NCBI GenBank assembly: GCA_964642165.1
Contig: CAZXOC010000229.1
Coordinates: 1 to 12,227, forward strand
Reading direction: 5' to 3'
Length of the DNA stretch: 12,227 nt
Source of the DNA: CAYRVX01 sp964642165
GTDB lineage: Bacteria > Planctomycetota > Phycisphaerae > SM23-33
Part shown: positions 1-6,613 of the stretch, in pieces
How the letters are laid out: each line of letters opens with the position of its first letter
Position numbering within the stretch: position 1 is the first letter of the stretch
Notes under the pieces: generated by a model
Told to the model about the DNA's origin: nothing
Databases searched by the model: none
The model's input: only the letters and a program-made list of their open reading frames with translations
Program-made: the position numbers and the translations under genes

Positions 1-751
1 CGGCCCACTGGTGCTCGCCGAAGGTCTCGTAGTCCATGAAGAGGTTGCAGACGTAGCCGTTGCCGTTGATCTGGTCGATCCACATGGCGAAGCGTTCGGC
101 CGTCAGGGGCCACTCCGCCCAGCCGCGGTTGCCGAAGCGGAAGGCGATGTCGTCGGCGAGGCGGTAGTTCTTCATCAGCATCCGCAGGCGGGCGCAGTTG
201 GGCGGGTTGTAGATGAAGTTCGGGCTGCGATAGCCCAGGACGTGGTCGGCGCCCTCGGTGAGGATGGCGTCGAAGCCCATGTCCTCGACGACCTTGGCCA
301 CGTCGTTGTTGTAGGTCAGCTCGGTGTTGCGGAAGATGCGCGGGCGCTGGCCGAACAGCTCCTCCATCAGGTCGAAGTGCATTCGGGTCTGGCGGACGAA
401 CTCGTCGCGGTCGTAGAGGAAGGCGAGGCTGTGGTAGTAGGTCTCGGTGATGAACTCGACGCAGCCGGTCCGCCCCAGCTCGGCGAAGCTCTCCAGCACG
501 TGGGGTGCCGAGCGCCGGAACTGCTCGACGACGGTGCCGGTCAGGGAGTAGCTCACGCGGAAGCGCCCCTGGTGGCGGTCGATCAGCTCGGCGATGAGCC
601 GGTTGGTCGGCAGGTAGCACTTCTCGACGACCTTGTGGCAGATCTCGTCGTTATGGCGGTCGTCGAAGTAGTTCGGTTCGCTGTCGAAGATGCTGTACCG
701 GCGCAGCCGAAAGGGCTGGTGGACCTGGAAGTAAAAGACGACGGATGCCAT
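1..751 (-). CDS. GH57 family alpha-amylase-like glycoside hydrolase (C-terminus cut by window edge)
   Basis: This is the N-terminal 250 residues of a glycoside hydrolase family 57 enzyme, a retaining hydrolase or transferase of alpha-1,4-glucans that acts on glycogen or maltodextrins. The hallmark regions are visible: HQPFRL at 11-16 (region I, HQP); EFITETYYHSLAFL at 99-112; FRNTELTYNNDVA at 140-152, with E144 as the expected catalytic nucleophile; and FMDYETFGEHQW at 238-249, with D240 as the expected acid/base. There is no signal peptide, so the enzyme is cytoplasmic. The ATG at 751 places HQP close to the N-terminus, as is usual in the family; a weak GAGG-like RBS precedes it. It lies 77 bp downstream of the GT4 gene on the same strand with no promoter seen between them, so the two are probably co-transcribed and work on the same alpha-glucan pool. 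Exact specificity (amylase, 4-alpha-glucanotransferase, branching enzyme) cannot be told from this part. Confidence 0.9.
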   Translation of the reverse strand, partial: MASVVFYFQVHQPFRLRRYSIFDSEPNYFDDRHNDEICHKVVEKCYLPTNRLIAELIDRHQGRFRVSYSLTGTVVEQFRRSAPHVLESFAELGRTGCVEFITETYYHSLAFLYDRDEFVRQTRMHFDLMEELFGQRPRIFRNTELTYNNDVAKVVEDMGFDAILTEGADHVLGYRSPNFIYNPPNCARLRMLMKNYRLADDIAFRFGNRGWAEWPLTAERFAMWIDQINGNGYVCNLFMDYETFGEHQWA

Positions 752-828
752 GGTTGCTCTCTGCCTCGAAGGCCCGCGTTTGTCTCCCGCCGGGTCCGGG
801 CCGCCGGGGGTCGGCGCTCGGCCTCGGC

Positions 829-2217
829 TCAGGTGCCGGCCGCGACTAGCTGCTCGTAGACCGTCTTGAGCTTCTGGGCACTGTCTCGCCACGAGAGTTT
901 CCGAAGCTCGATATGCCCGTGTTGGCGAAGCGCGCGGCGCAGCGGCGCGTGGCGCAGCACCGCGAGGATCTTGTTGGCCATCTCGTCGACGTCCCAGAAG
1001 TCCACCTTCAGCACGTGGGTCAGCACTTCCGAGACCCCCGACTGCTTGGAGATGAGGACCGGGACGTTGTGGCTGAGGGCCTCCAGCGGGGCGATGCCGA
1101 ACGGCTCGGAGACGCTCGGCATGACGTACAGGTCGGCCATGCGGAAGACCCGGGCCACGTCGTCGCCGCGAAGGAAGCCGGTGAACGTGACGTACCGCCC
1201 GAGCGCCAGGTCCGCCACCTGCTGAATGCACTGGGTGATCAGGTCCCCGCTGCCGGCGATCACGAAGCGGACGTCCTGGTAGACCTCGACGACCTTCTTC
1301 GCCGCGCGGAGGAAGTACTCCGGCCCCTTCTGCATCGTCACGCGTCCGAGGAACAGGACGATCCGGTCGGTCTGGCGGATCGGCTGCATCTGCCACTTGC
1401 CGGCGTCGGGGAGTTCCACGGCGTTGTAGACGACGAGGCACTTGTCGGGCGGCACGCCGTAGCGGCTGACCACGAGGTTCTCGGTGAGGTGGCTGACGCA
1501 GACGACGCGGTCCGCGCCGTGCATGCCCGTCCGCTCGATCTCGTAGACCTGCTGGTTGACGTTCATGCCCGAGCGGTCGAACTCCGTGCTGTGGACGTGA
1601 ACGACCAGGGGCTTGTGGCTCGCCGCCGCGACGGCCAGTCCCGCGGGGTACGTCATCCAGTCGTGCGCGTGGATCACGTCGAACGTCTCGTGCCGCGCCA
1701 GCTCCAGCGCGAGCCGCGCGTAGCGATGCACCTGCCCCATGAGATCGCCCCGGTAATGCGCCCCGGCGCCGGCGACGAAGCTGCCCTGGGGCGCGCCCGG
1801 CGCGTCGGCGGCGGACGCCCGGGCCTCGGCGGGGCGCTCGGGCGGGGCGGGCGAGGCCCCCTCGGCCTCCTCGGCGGGGAGGAGCTCCTGCATCTGGACG
1901 AGCTTCCGGACGGCCTGCTCGAAGCTTGCGGGGTCCGCGTACGGCTGGAGGACGGCGTCCACGCGATGCAGCTCGACGCGCTCGAACTCCGTGCTCTCGA
2001 TCCTCTCGCTCGGCAGCGCGTCGAGCCGCTGGCCGACCAGGTCCGCCGGGCTGCGAAGCTGCACGTGGGCCGCCTCCCCGGCGCCGACGGCCTTCGGCAG
2101 CACGAAACAGACGCTCACGCCGATCTCGTCCAGGCCGCGCGTCAGCCCGTGGCAGGCCGTGCCCAGACCCCCGCTGATGTGCGGCGGAAATTCCCAACCC
2201 AGCATGAAGACTTTCAT
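829..2217 (-). CDS. GT4 family glycosyltransferase, glycogen-synthase-like
   Basis: A 462-residue GT-B fold glycosyltransferase, probably elongating or making alpha-glucan from a nucleotide sugar in the cytoplasm. The N-terminal domain opens MKVFMLGWEFPPHISGGLGT, with the SGG loop (15-17) typical of starch/glycogen synthases and related GT4 enzymes. HAHDW lies at 183-187, FLGRVTMQKGPEYFLRA at 289-305, and the retaining-GT E-x7-E motif is EPFGIAPLE (E371 and E379), followed by SGVSEVL. Residues about 112-150 form an Ala/Pro/Glu-rich low-complexity insert within the N-terminal domain. I chose the ATG at 2217 over the more upstream in-frame ATG at 2292 because AGAGG (2226-2230) lies 8 nt before it, homology begins exactly there, and the longer start would lie upstream of the -10 element. 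The gene is followed by the GH57 gene 77 bp on, a common pairing in glycogen loci of bacteria that lack classical glgA. The donor (UDP- or ADP-glucose) is not determinable here. Confidence 0.88.
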   Translation of the reverse strand: MKVFMLGWEFPPHISGGLGTACHGLTRGLDEIGVSVCFVLPKAVGAGEAAHVQLRSPADLVGQRLDALPSERIESTEFERVELHRVDAVLQPYADPASFEQAVRKLVQMQELLPAEEAEGASPAPPERPAEARASAADAPGAPQGSFVAGAGAHYRGDLMGQVHRYARLALELARHETFDVIHAHDWMTYPAGLAVAAASHKPLVVHVHSTEFDRSGMNVNQQVYEIERTGMHGADRVVCVSHLTENLVVSRYGVPPDKCLVVYNAVELPDAGKWQMQPIRQTDRIVLFLGRVTMQKGPEYFLRAAKKVVEVYQDVRFVIAGSGDLITQCIQQVADLALGRYVTFTGFLRGDDVARVFRMADLYVMPSVSEPFGIAPLEALSHNVPVLISKQSGVSEVLTHVLKVDFWDVDEMANKILAVLRHAPLRRALRQHGHIELRKLSWRDSAQKLKTVYEQLVAAGT

Positions 2218-2231
2218 CGCTTCAACCTCTG

Positions 2232-2272
2232 GGGCTTGTCCCAAGCCCGCCTCGAGCCGACCTCGAAGTCGG
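2232..2272 (-). promoter_or_regulatory. Two leader hairpins before the GT4 start
   Basis: On the minus strand the leader of the GT4 gene holds two short stems. GGGCTT / AAGCCC with a 5-nt loop (2232-2248) ends one base before the AGAGG ribosome site (2226-2230), and CCGAC / GTCGG with a 6-nt loop (2257-2272) lies just upstream. The position between the predicted transcription start (about 2274) and the RBS suggests an effect on mRNA stability or translation initiation. I do not recognise a known riboswitch. Confidence 0.4.
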
Positions 2273-2280
2273 TGCGCGGG

Positions 2281-2309
2281 ATTATAGGCCACCGGGCAGG
2301 CCGGCGAAA
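2281..2309 (-). promoter_or_regulatory. Sigma70-like promoter for the GT4-GH57 pair
   Basis: A perfect minus-strand -10 hexamer TATAAT lies at 2281-2286, in the 148-bp gap between the pyrD stop and the GT4 start. The -35 region is weak (TTTCGC at 2304-2309 with a 17-bp spacer). It places a transcription start near 2274 and so separates GT4-GH57 from pyrD transcriptionally, at least in part. Confidence 0.55.
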
Positions 2310-2365
2310 GAGAATGCTCCGCCGTCCAGTGAGATTTGCGCGATTCTCGCGTGCCCCGGGCGGCC

Positions 2366-3283
2366 TCAGACGCCCATCTGGAGGGAGCCGATGATCTCCC
2401 GGAGGCTGCGGTGGCCGTGACGGCGGAGGTAGTCGGCCAGCCCGTCGCGGATCCGGATCACGCAGGCGGGGTCTACGAACAGGGCCGTCCCCACCGCCAG
2501 GCCCGTCGCCCCGGCCAGCAGGAACTCCAACGCGTCGCGGGGGTACTGGATGCCGCCCATGCCGATGATGGGCACGCCCGCCGGCCGCGCCACCTCCGCG
2601 TACACCCGCTGCACCATGTGCACCGCGATGGGCCGGATCGCCGGGCCGCTCAGCCCGCCGGTGACGTTGGCGAGGATCGGCCGCCGGCGCTCGACGTCGA
2701 TCGCCAGGGCGGTGAACGTGTTGATCAGGCTGAGGGCGTCGGCCCCGGCTCCGACCGCCGCCTTGGCGATCGCCGTGATGTCCGTCACGTTCGGCGACAG
2801 CTTGACGATCAGGATGTTCTTGTGGCAGGCCCGTCGTACGGCCGAGGTGACCCGCTCGACCTGGCGGGTGTCGGTGCCGAACTGGATGCCGCCGGCCTTG
2901 ACGTTCGGGCAGGAGATGTTCAGCTCCACGCCGCGGACGACCGCCACGTCCTCCAGGGCCTCGACGACGGCGAGGTAGTCCTCGAGCGTCGTGCCGGCGA
3001 CGTTCACGAAGACCGGCAGGCCCAGCTCCGCCAGCCGCGGGGCCTTCTCGTCGAGGAAGACCTCCAGGCCCACGTTGGCCAGGCCGATCGCGTTGATCAT
3101 GCCCGCGCGGGTCTCGACGACGCGAGGGTACTCGTTGCCGATCCGGGGTGCGCGGGTGATGGACTTGGTCACGAACGCCCCGAGCTGTCGCAGGTCCACG
3201 AAGTCGGCGTACTCGTCGGCATACCCGCAGGTGCCGCTGGCCGTCATCAGCGGATTGGCCAACGTCACCCCCGCGATCTCCAC
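2366..3283 (-). CDS. pyrD: Dihydroorotate dehydrogenase, class 1 (PyrD, catalytic subunit)
   Basis: PyrD oxidises dihydroorotate to orotate with bound FMN in de novo pyrimidine synthesis. It is a cytosolic class 1 enzyme, probably 1B. Numbered from the GTG at 3283, the 305-residue TIM barrel opens VEIAGVTLANPLMTASGT. K40 sits in the FMN-contacting VTKSIT segment, NISCPNVK (122-129) carries the class 1 catalytic Cys125, KLSPNVTDI lies at 161-169, and GMGGI (241-245) is the FMN phosphate loop. Class 1B normally pairs with a PyrK electron-transfer subunit; no pyrK is adjacent here. The GTG at 3283 has no convincing ribosome site. An AAGGAG at 3343-3348 is placed ideally for an in-frame ATC codon at 3332-3334, which would add 17 residues including DLS, a stretch usual at the start of this family. 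The true start is therefore probably upstream of the one given. Function is secure; the start is not. Confidence 0.93.
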   Translation of the reverse strand: MEIAGVTLANPLMTASGTCGYADEYADFVDLRQLGAFVTKSITRAPRIGNEYPRVVETRAGMINAIGLANVGLEVFLDEKAPRLAELGLPVFVNVAGTTLEDYLAVVEALEDVAVVRGVELNISCPNVKAGGIQFGTDTRQVERVTSAVRRACHKNILIVKLSPNVTDITAIAKAAVGAGADALSLINTFTALAIDVERRRPILANVTGGLSGPAIRPIAVHMVQRVYAEVARPAGVPIIGMGGIQYPRDALEFLLAGATGLAVGTALFVDPACVIRIRDGLADYLRRHGHRSLREIIGSLQMGV

Positions 3284-3342
3284 GCTCAGGTCCGGCCCCC
3301 CGGCAGGTGTTCCAGTTGTTGCGCTCTCGTTGATGCGTGATG

Positions 3343-3370
3343 CTCCTTGCTGCCGATGCGGCGCATTGTA
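3343..3370 (-). promoter_or_regulatory. pyrD promoter -10 and strong ribosome binding site
   Basis: The minus strand carries TACAAT at 3365-3370 (one mismatch from TATAAT), predicting a transcript start near 3358, then AAGGAG at 3343-3348. Eight bases later comes an ATC codon (3332-3334) in frame with pyrD. No good -35 is visible. The transcript start and the RBS together argue that translation begins about 51 nt upstream of the GTG at 3283. Confidence 0.5.
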
Positions 3371-3468
3371 CCGGGTGTCACCGAAGGCCGGAAGTGCGCG
3401 TTGGCCGGCGGATCGGTGACCGTTCGCGGAAGCCGGTGCTCCGGGCCCCGATGGCGAGGTGAAGCTGC

Positions 3469-3497
3469 TTGCAGCGCGAAACGCGGGCCGGGAGAAT
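3469..3497 (+). promoter_or_regulatory. Possible promoter of the ATPase-DUF4276 cassette
   Basis: TTGCAG (3469-3474), a 17-bp spacer, then GAGAAT (3492-3497) resembles a sigma70 promoter only moderately. It would start transcription near 3504, about 46 nt before the chosen GTG start at 3550. Nothing better was seen in the 3371-3549 region. Confidence 0.25.
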
Positions 3498-3549
3498 GGG
3501 TCCGTGGGGCGCCCGCACAGTCCGGCACGCGCCCCATGGAGCCAGGGGC

Positions 3550-4884
3550 GTGTTCATCGAGCTCATACGCATCGCGAACTTCAAGTCTCTCAAGGACGTC
3601 GAGGTCCACCCGTCGGGCTTCGTGGGGCTTGTTGGGCCGAATAACGCCGGGAAGACGAACTTCACCCTGGCTGTCGGTTTCCTTGCAGATGTGTATCGCT
3701 ACGGCCTGGGAACGGGCATAGCTCGGGCGGGAGGCATCGAGAACATCGCCTTCCGGCGCGTACGCCGCTCGAAGTCGCCCGTCGTCTTCGAGACCGAAGT
3801 GAGCCTGGATACCGGCCGCGCGGGGAAGGCCTCGGCGCTCCCACCGTGGGCCATGCGCGAGCTGGGCGAAGCCGTCACGCGCTTCACCGTCTGCCACCAG
3901 TTCTCAGTCAGGGCCTCAGGCGCGGGTGTCCGGGCTGAGTACACCGTGGCTGAGGAGCGGCTGGGGATCCGCGCGGACTTGAGGAAGCCCGGTCACTTCG
4001 ATGATGCATCTCCGCAATTCGGGCTAACAGTCATGCGGGACGCGGAAGGAGACGTCCGATCCGAGACGGAGGGTTTGCCCCTGCCGGGCCCCGCGCGCAA
4101 GGTCTTCCGCGGGCTTCGGCGTCTGGCAGGCCTGCACGGTGGCAGGCGGGATCGGAAGTGGGTGGTTGACCAACAGCAACTGCTGTTCGCCCACCCATAC
4201 CCGCGAGATCGCGTCACCTGGAGTTTCGGCGAGTTCATGACGCACCTGGGCGTATTCCGCTTCTCCCAGGATGAGGTAAGGGCCCCGGGCACGCCAACCC
4301 CCAGCCCAACGCTCTCCCTCCCGGGTGGGAACCTGCCGGCACTGGTGGAGTGGCTTCAGCGCAAACACAAGCCTGTCTGGCGTCGCATTCTCAACGCGAT
4401 GAGGGACATCGTGCCCGGCTTGGAGGAGATCAGGACAGAGGTGCTGCCTTCGAAGACGCTTGGCCTGTTCCTGGCGGAGAAGGGCTTCGGTCGCGCCTGG
4501 CGAGCGGATGAGGTGTCGGATGGGACAATGCATGTCTTGGCGGTGCTCGCGGCGACGGCGGACCCTCAAGTCTCCGCGCTGGTCCTGGAGGAGCCTGAGA
4601 CATCGCTGCACCCGTGGGTCATCAGGGAAGTGGGAAGGGCGCTGCGCGAGCTGTCCAAGCGGAAGACAGTGATCGTGACGACACAGTCACCGGTTGCCAT
4701 CGATCTCCTGCATCCGTCGGAGACCTGGATCGTGTCCCGAAGGAACGGGCAGACCGGAATCCGCCGGTTGACGGAGATCGATCCGCGGATCGAGGAAGAT
4801 GGGCGCCAAGGCCGCGTGGGGCTTTCCGAGTACCTCGACGCCGGGCTCGTGCCGCGAGCCGTGCCGGGCGGGGAAGATACGTGA
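3550..4884 (+). CDS. AAA/ABC-type ATPase of the OLD/AAA_21 kind (RecF/SMC-like)
   Basis: A 444-residue ATPase with a split SMC/OLD-type nucleotide-binding head. IRIANFKSLKDVEV (6-19) is the typical first strand, GPNNAGKT (29-36) is Walker A, VSDGT (322-326) is the degenerate ABC signature, ALVLEEPETSLHP (343-355) is Walker B with E347/E348 and the D-loop-like part, and TTQSP (377-381) is the switch strand, with Gln where many relatives have His. The middle (about 90-310) has no motif I recognise. I chose the GTG at 3550 because GGAG (3538-3541) lies 8 nt upstream and homology starts directly; in-frame starts at 3469 (TTG) and 3496 (ATG) add only Arg-rich sequence. Its stop overlaps the DUF4276 start (GTGA), so the two are translationally coupled. 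Such ATPases paired with a TOPRIM-like partner are typical of phage-defence or other conflict modules; this role is inference. The gene stands opposite in strand to both neighbours. Confidence 0.85.
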   Translation: MFIELIRIANFKSLKDVEVHPSGFVGLVGPNNAGKTNFTLAVGFLADVYRYGLGTGIARAGGIENIAFRRVRRSKSPVVFETEVSLDTGRAGKASALPPWAMRELGEAVTRFTVCHQFSVRASGAGVRAEYTVAEERLGIRADLRKPGHFDDASPQFGLTVMRDAEGDVRSETEGLPLPGPARKVFRGLRRLAGLHGGRRDRKWVVDQQQLLFAHPYPRDRVTWSFGEFMTHLGVFRFSQDEVRAPGTPTPSPTLSLPGGNLPALVEWLQRKHKPVWRRILNAMRDIVPGLEEIRTEVLPSKTLGLFLAEKGFGRAWRADEVSDGTMHVLAVLAATADPQVSALVLEEPETSLHPWVIREVGRALRELSKRKTVIVTTQSPVAIDLLHPSETWIVSRRNGQTGIRRLTEIDPRIEEDGRQGRVGLSEYLDAGLVPRAVPGGEDT

Positions 4885-5489
4885 CGATCGGGATCATCGT
4901 CGACGGGCAGGCCGAGCCCGAAGCCCTTCGGAAGCTGTTCCCGAAGCTCCGGGGCGTCGGTACCATTCTCCAGCCGCTGTATGCTGACCTGCAGCCGAAG
5001 GCTGCCCCGGGGCAGATCGCCAGGAAGGCGCTCTCTCGCGTGCGGATGCTCAGGCAGAGGAGCGCCGAGCGAGTCATCCTGCTGCTCGACAGGGAAGACC
5101 GCTCGGAGTGTCCCCCCCGTCTTGCCGGGCAGATCGCCAAGGCGCTGGATCGTCTCGGCGAGCCGGGGATCAACGTGGTCGTCAAGAACCGGGCCATCGA
5201 GAACTGGCTCATCGCGGATCCAGGCTGTCCGGGCAAACTGGAAGGCAGGTTCCGGTCCGCAACGGCCCTCACCAAGCGGGTCTCCCCCAACAAGGCAGAC
5301 AACGTGCGCAAGGCGGCCTCCCTGCTCGACCGGATCGCGGTACGGCGTCCCCACCACAAGCGGCGCGACCCGCCACGGATCGTCCAAGCCATGGACGTCG
5401 CTTCGGCGGCGGGGAACTCGCGATCCCTTCGCCGGTTCCTGCGGGTTCTCGGGGACGAACGGTACCGCGACCAGAGCAGGCTTCCCTGA
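4881..5489 (+). CDS. DUF4276 family protein (TOPRIM-like), partner of the upstream ATPase
   Basis: A 202-residue protein of the DUF4276 type. The motifs come in the TOPRIM-like order: IGIIVDGQAEPEAL at about 3-16 (usual VEGxTE motif, here with Asp instead of Glu), VILLLDREDRSEC at about 69-81 (acidic DxD-like strand), and NRAIENWLIADP, the most typical signature of the family. The TOPRIM relationship suggests a metal-dependent nuclease or primase-like site, but the activity of DUF4276 is not something the sequence proves. The start is GTG at 4881 within GTGA, overlapping the ATPase stop by 4 nt, with GGGGAAG about 6 nt before it. The C-terminus is very basic (RRPHHKRR and RSLRRFLRV), which fits nucleic-acid contact. 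It ends 20 bp from the convergent aroB stop, so the cassette is packed tightly into the locus. Identification as DUF4276 is by motif recall. Confidence 0.75.
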   Translation: MTIGIIVDGQAEPEALRKLFPKLRGVGTILQPLYADLQPKAAPGQIARKALSRVRMLRQRSAERVILLLDREDRSECPPRLAGQIAKALDRLGEPGINVVVKNRAIENWLIADPGCPGKLEGRFRSATALTKRVSPNKADNVRKAASLLDRIAVRRPHHKRRDPPRIVQAMDVASAAGNSRSLRRFLRVLGDERYRDQSRLP

Positions 5490-5514
5490 CCGCGCGCCGC
5501 GGACGCACGTCAGG
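5485..5514. terminator. Weak inverted repeat at the convergent ends of DUF4276 and aroB
   Basis: CCTGAC (5485-5490) and GTCAGG (5509-5514) form a 6-bp inverted repeat that contains both stop codons of the convergent genes, with a GC-rich 18-nt middle. There is no T-tract. It could serve as a bidirectional terminator or simply be chance. Confidence 0.22.
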
Positions 5515-6613
5515 CGTTCAGGTACGCCACGGCGTCCTGGACGGCGCGGGGGGTGAGGTCGTCGAAGATCGCCACGGCCCCGAGCATGACCGGCAGGACC
5601 ATGCGGACCTGCCCGCCGAGGGCCTTCTTGTCGTGCTGCATGATGCGCCAGATGGGCTGGAAGTCCAGGCCGTCGCGGCGGACGGGCAGCCCGAACTCCC
5701 GCAGGAGGTTCTCGACGCGTTCGGCGGGCTCGGCCTCGATCAAGCCGCGGCGGACGGCGATGCGGCAGGCGGCCGCCATGCCCAGCGAGACGGCCTCGCC
5801 GTGGGAGATCTCGCCGTAGCCGACGAACGCCTCGATGGCGTGGCCGATGGTGTGCCCGAAGTTCAGGTGCGCCCGCTCGCCGGCCTCCCGCTCGTCGGCG
5901 GCGACCACGGCGGCCTTGATCTCCACGTTCCGCGCGATCAGCTCGGCCATCACGTCGGCCTGGCAGGCGAGCAGCTCGGCGGCATGGTCCTCGATGAACT
6001 CCAGCAGCCCGGCGTCGCGGATGACGGCGTGCTTGACGCACTCGGCGAGGCCGGCGACCAGCTCGCGCCGCGGCAGCGTCCGCAGCGTCTCGACGTCGAT
6101 CAGCACGCCGACCGGCTGGTGGAACGCGCCGATGAGGTTCTTGCCCGTGGGGTGGTCGACGGCCGTCTTGCCCCCCACGGAGGCGTCCACGTCCGCCAGC
6201 AGCGTCGTGGGGCACTGGAGGAACCGCAGCCCTCGCAGGGCCACGGCCGCCACGAACCCGCCGAGGTCGCCGGGGACGCCCCCGCCGAGCGTGACGATCA
6301 GGCTGGAGCGGTCGATGGGCGGCTCGACGGCGAACAGGTCGTCGAGCACCCGGCAGACGGTGGCGAGGGTCTTGTGGGCCTCGCCGGCGGGAAAGTCGAT
6401 CCGCGAGACGTCGAGCCCGGCGGCCGTCAGCGAGTCGGCGGCGCGCCGCCCGTACAGCCGCGAGACGGTCGTCTCGGAGAGGACCACGACGGACGTGACG
6501 TCCTCGATGGCCGCCGCGGCGGCGCCCAGGTCGTCCAGCAGGCCGGCACCGACGCGAACCTGGTAGCTCCGCTCGCCGAGGTCAACGCCAACGGCCTTCG
6601 CCATCGCGGCCAT
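5510..6613 (-). CDS. aroB: 3-dehydroquinate synthase (AroB)
   Basis: AroB converts DAHP to 3-dehydroquinate, the second step of the shikimate pathway, in the cytoplasm with NAD+ and a divalent metal. At 367 residues it is close to the usual 350-370. Visible motifs are PAGEAHKTL (75-83); the NAD-binding GGGVPGDLGGF (110-120); ADVDASVGGKTAVDHPTGKN (140-159); and the metal ligands E191 (AECVKHA), H254 (HTIGHA) and H271 (HGEAV). K158, N159 and the HDKK near 328-331 are the family's substrate-contacting type. The ATG at 6613 is taken as start because GAGGAACAGGA lies just upstream; an ATG three codons later (6604) is nearly as good. The start overlaps the end of the preceding membrane-protein gene by 32 nt, so the two are co-transcribed and translationally coupled. 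Confidence 0.95.
   Translation of the reverse strand: MAAMAKAVGVDLGERSYQVRVGAGLLDDLGAAAAAIEDVTSVVVLSETTVSRLYGRRAADSLTAAGLDVSRIDFPAGEAHKTLATVCRVLDDLFAVEPPIDRSSLIVTLGGGVPGDLGGFVAAVALRGLRFLQCPTTLLADVDASVGGKTAVDHPTGKNLIGAFHQPVGVLIDVETLRTLPRRELVAGLAECVKHAVIRDAGLLEFIEDHAAELLACQADVMAELIARNVEIKAAVVAADEREAGERAHLNFGHTIGHAIEAFVGYGEISHGEAVSLGMAAACRIAVRRGLIEAEPAERVENLLREFGLPVRRDGLDFQPIWRIMQHDKKALGGQVRMVLPVMLGAVAIFDDLTPRAVQDAVAYLNA

Noticed and set aside
913..2394. Long plus-strand open frame antisense to the GT4 gene
   Set aside because: Composed of His/Arg/Asp/Val-rich sequence typical of GC-rich antisense frames; the minus strand carries the GT4 motifs.
3286..3366. 26-codon minus-strand frame ending 3 nt before the pyrD GTG, a possible leader peptide
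   Set aside because: Its ATG overlaps the -10 hexamer at 3365-3370, upstream of the predicted transcription start, so it would not be on the mRNA.
4678..4692. Gln in place of His in the TTHSP switch motif of the ATPase, as a sign of inactivation
   Set aside because: TQSP is common in this subgroup of AAA_21-type ATPases, so it is not evidence of a defect.
4566..6215. 549-codon minus-strand open frame over the ATPase, DUF4276 and aroB
   Set aside because: Arg/Gly/Pro-rich shadow that overlaps three supported genes.
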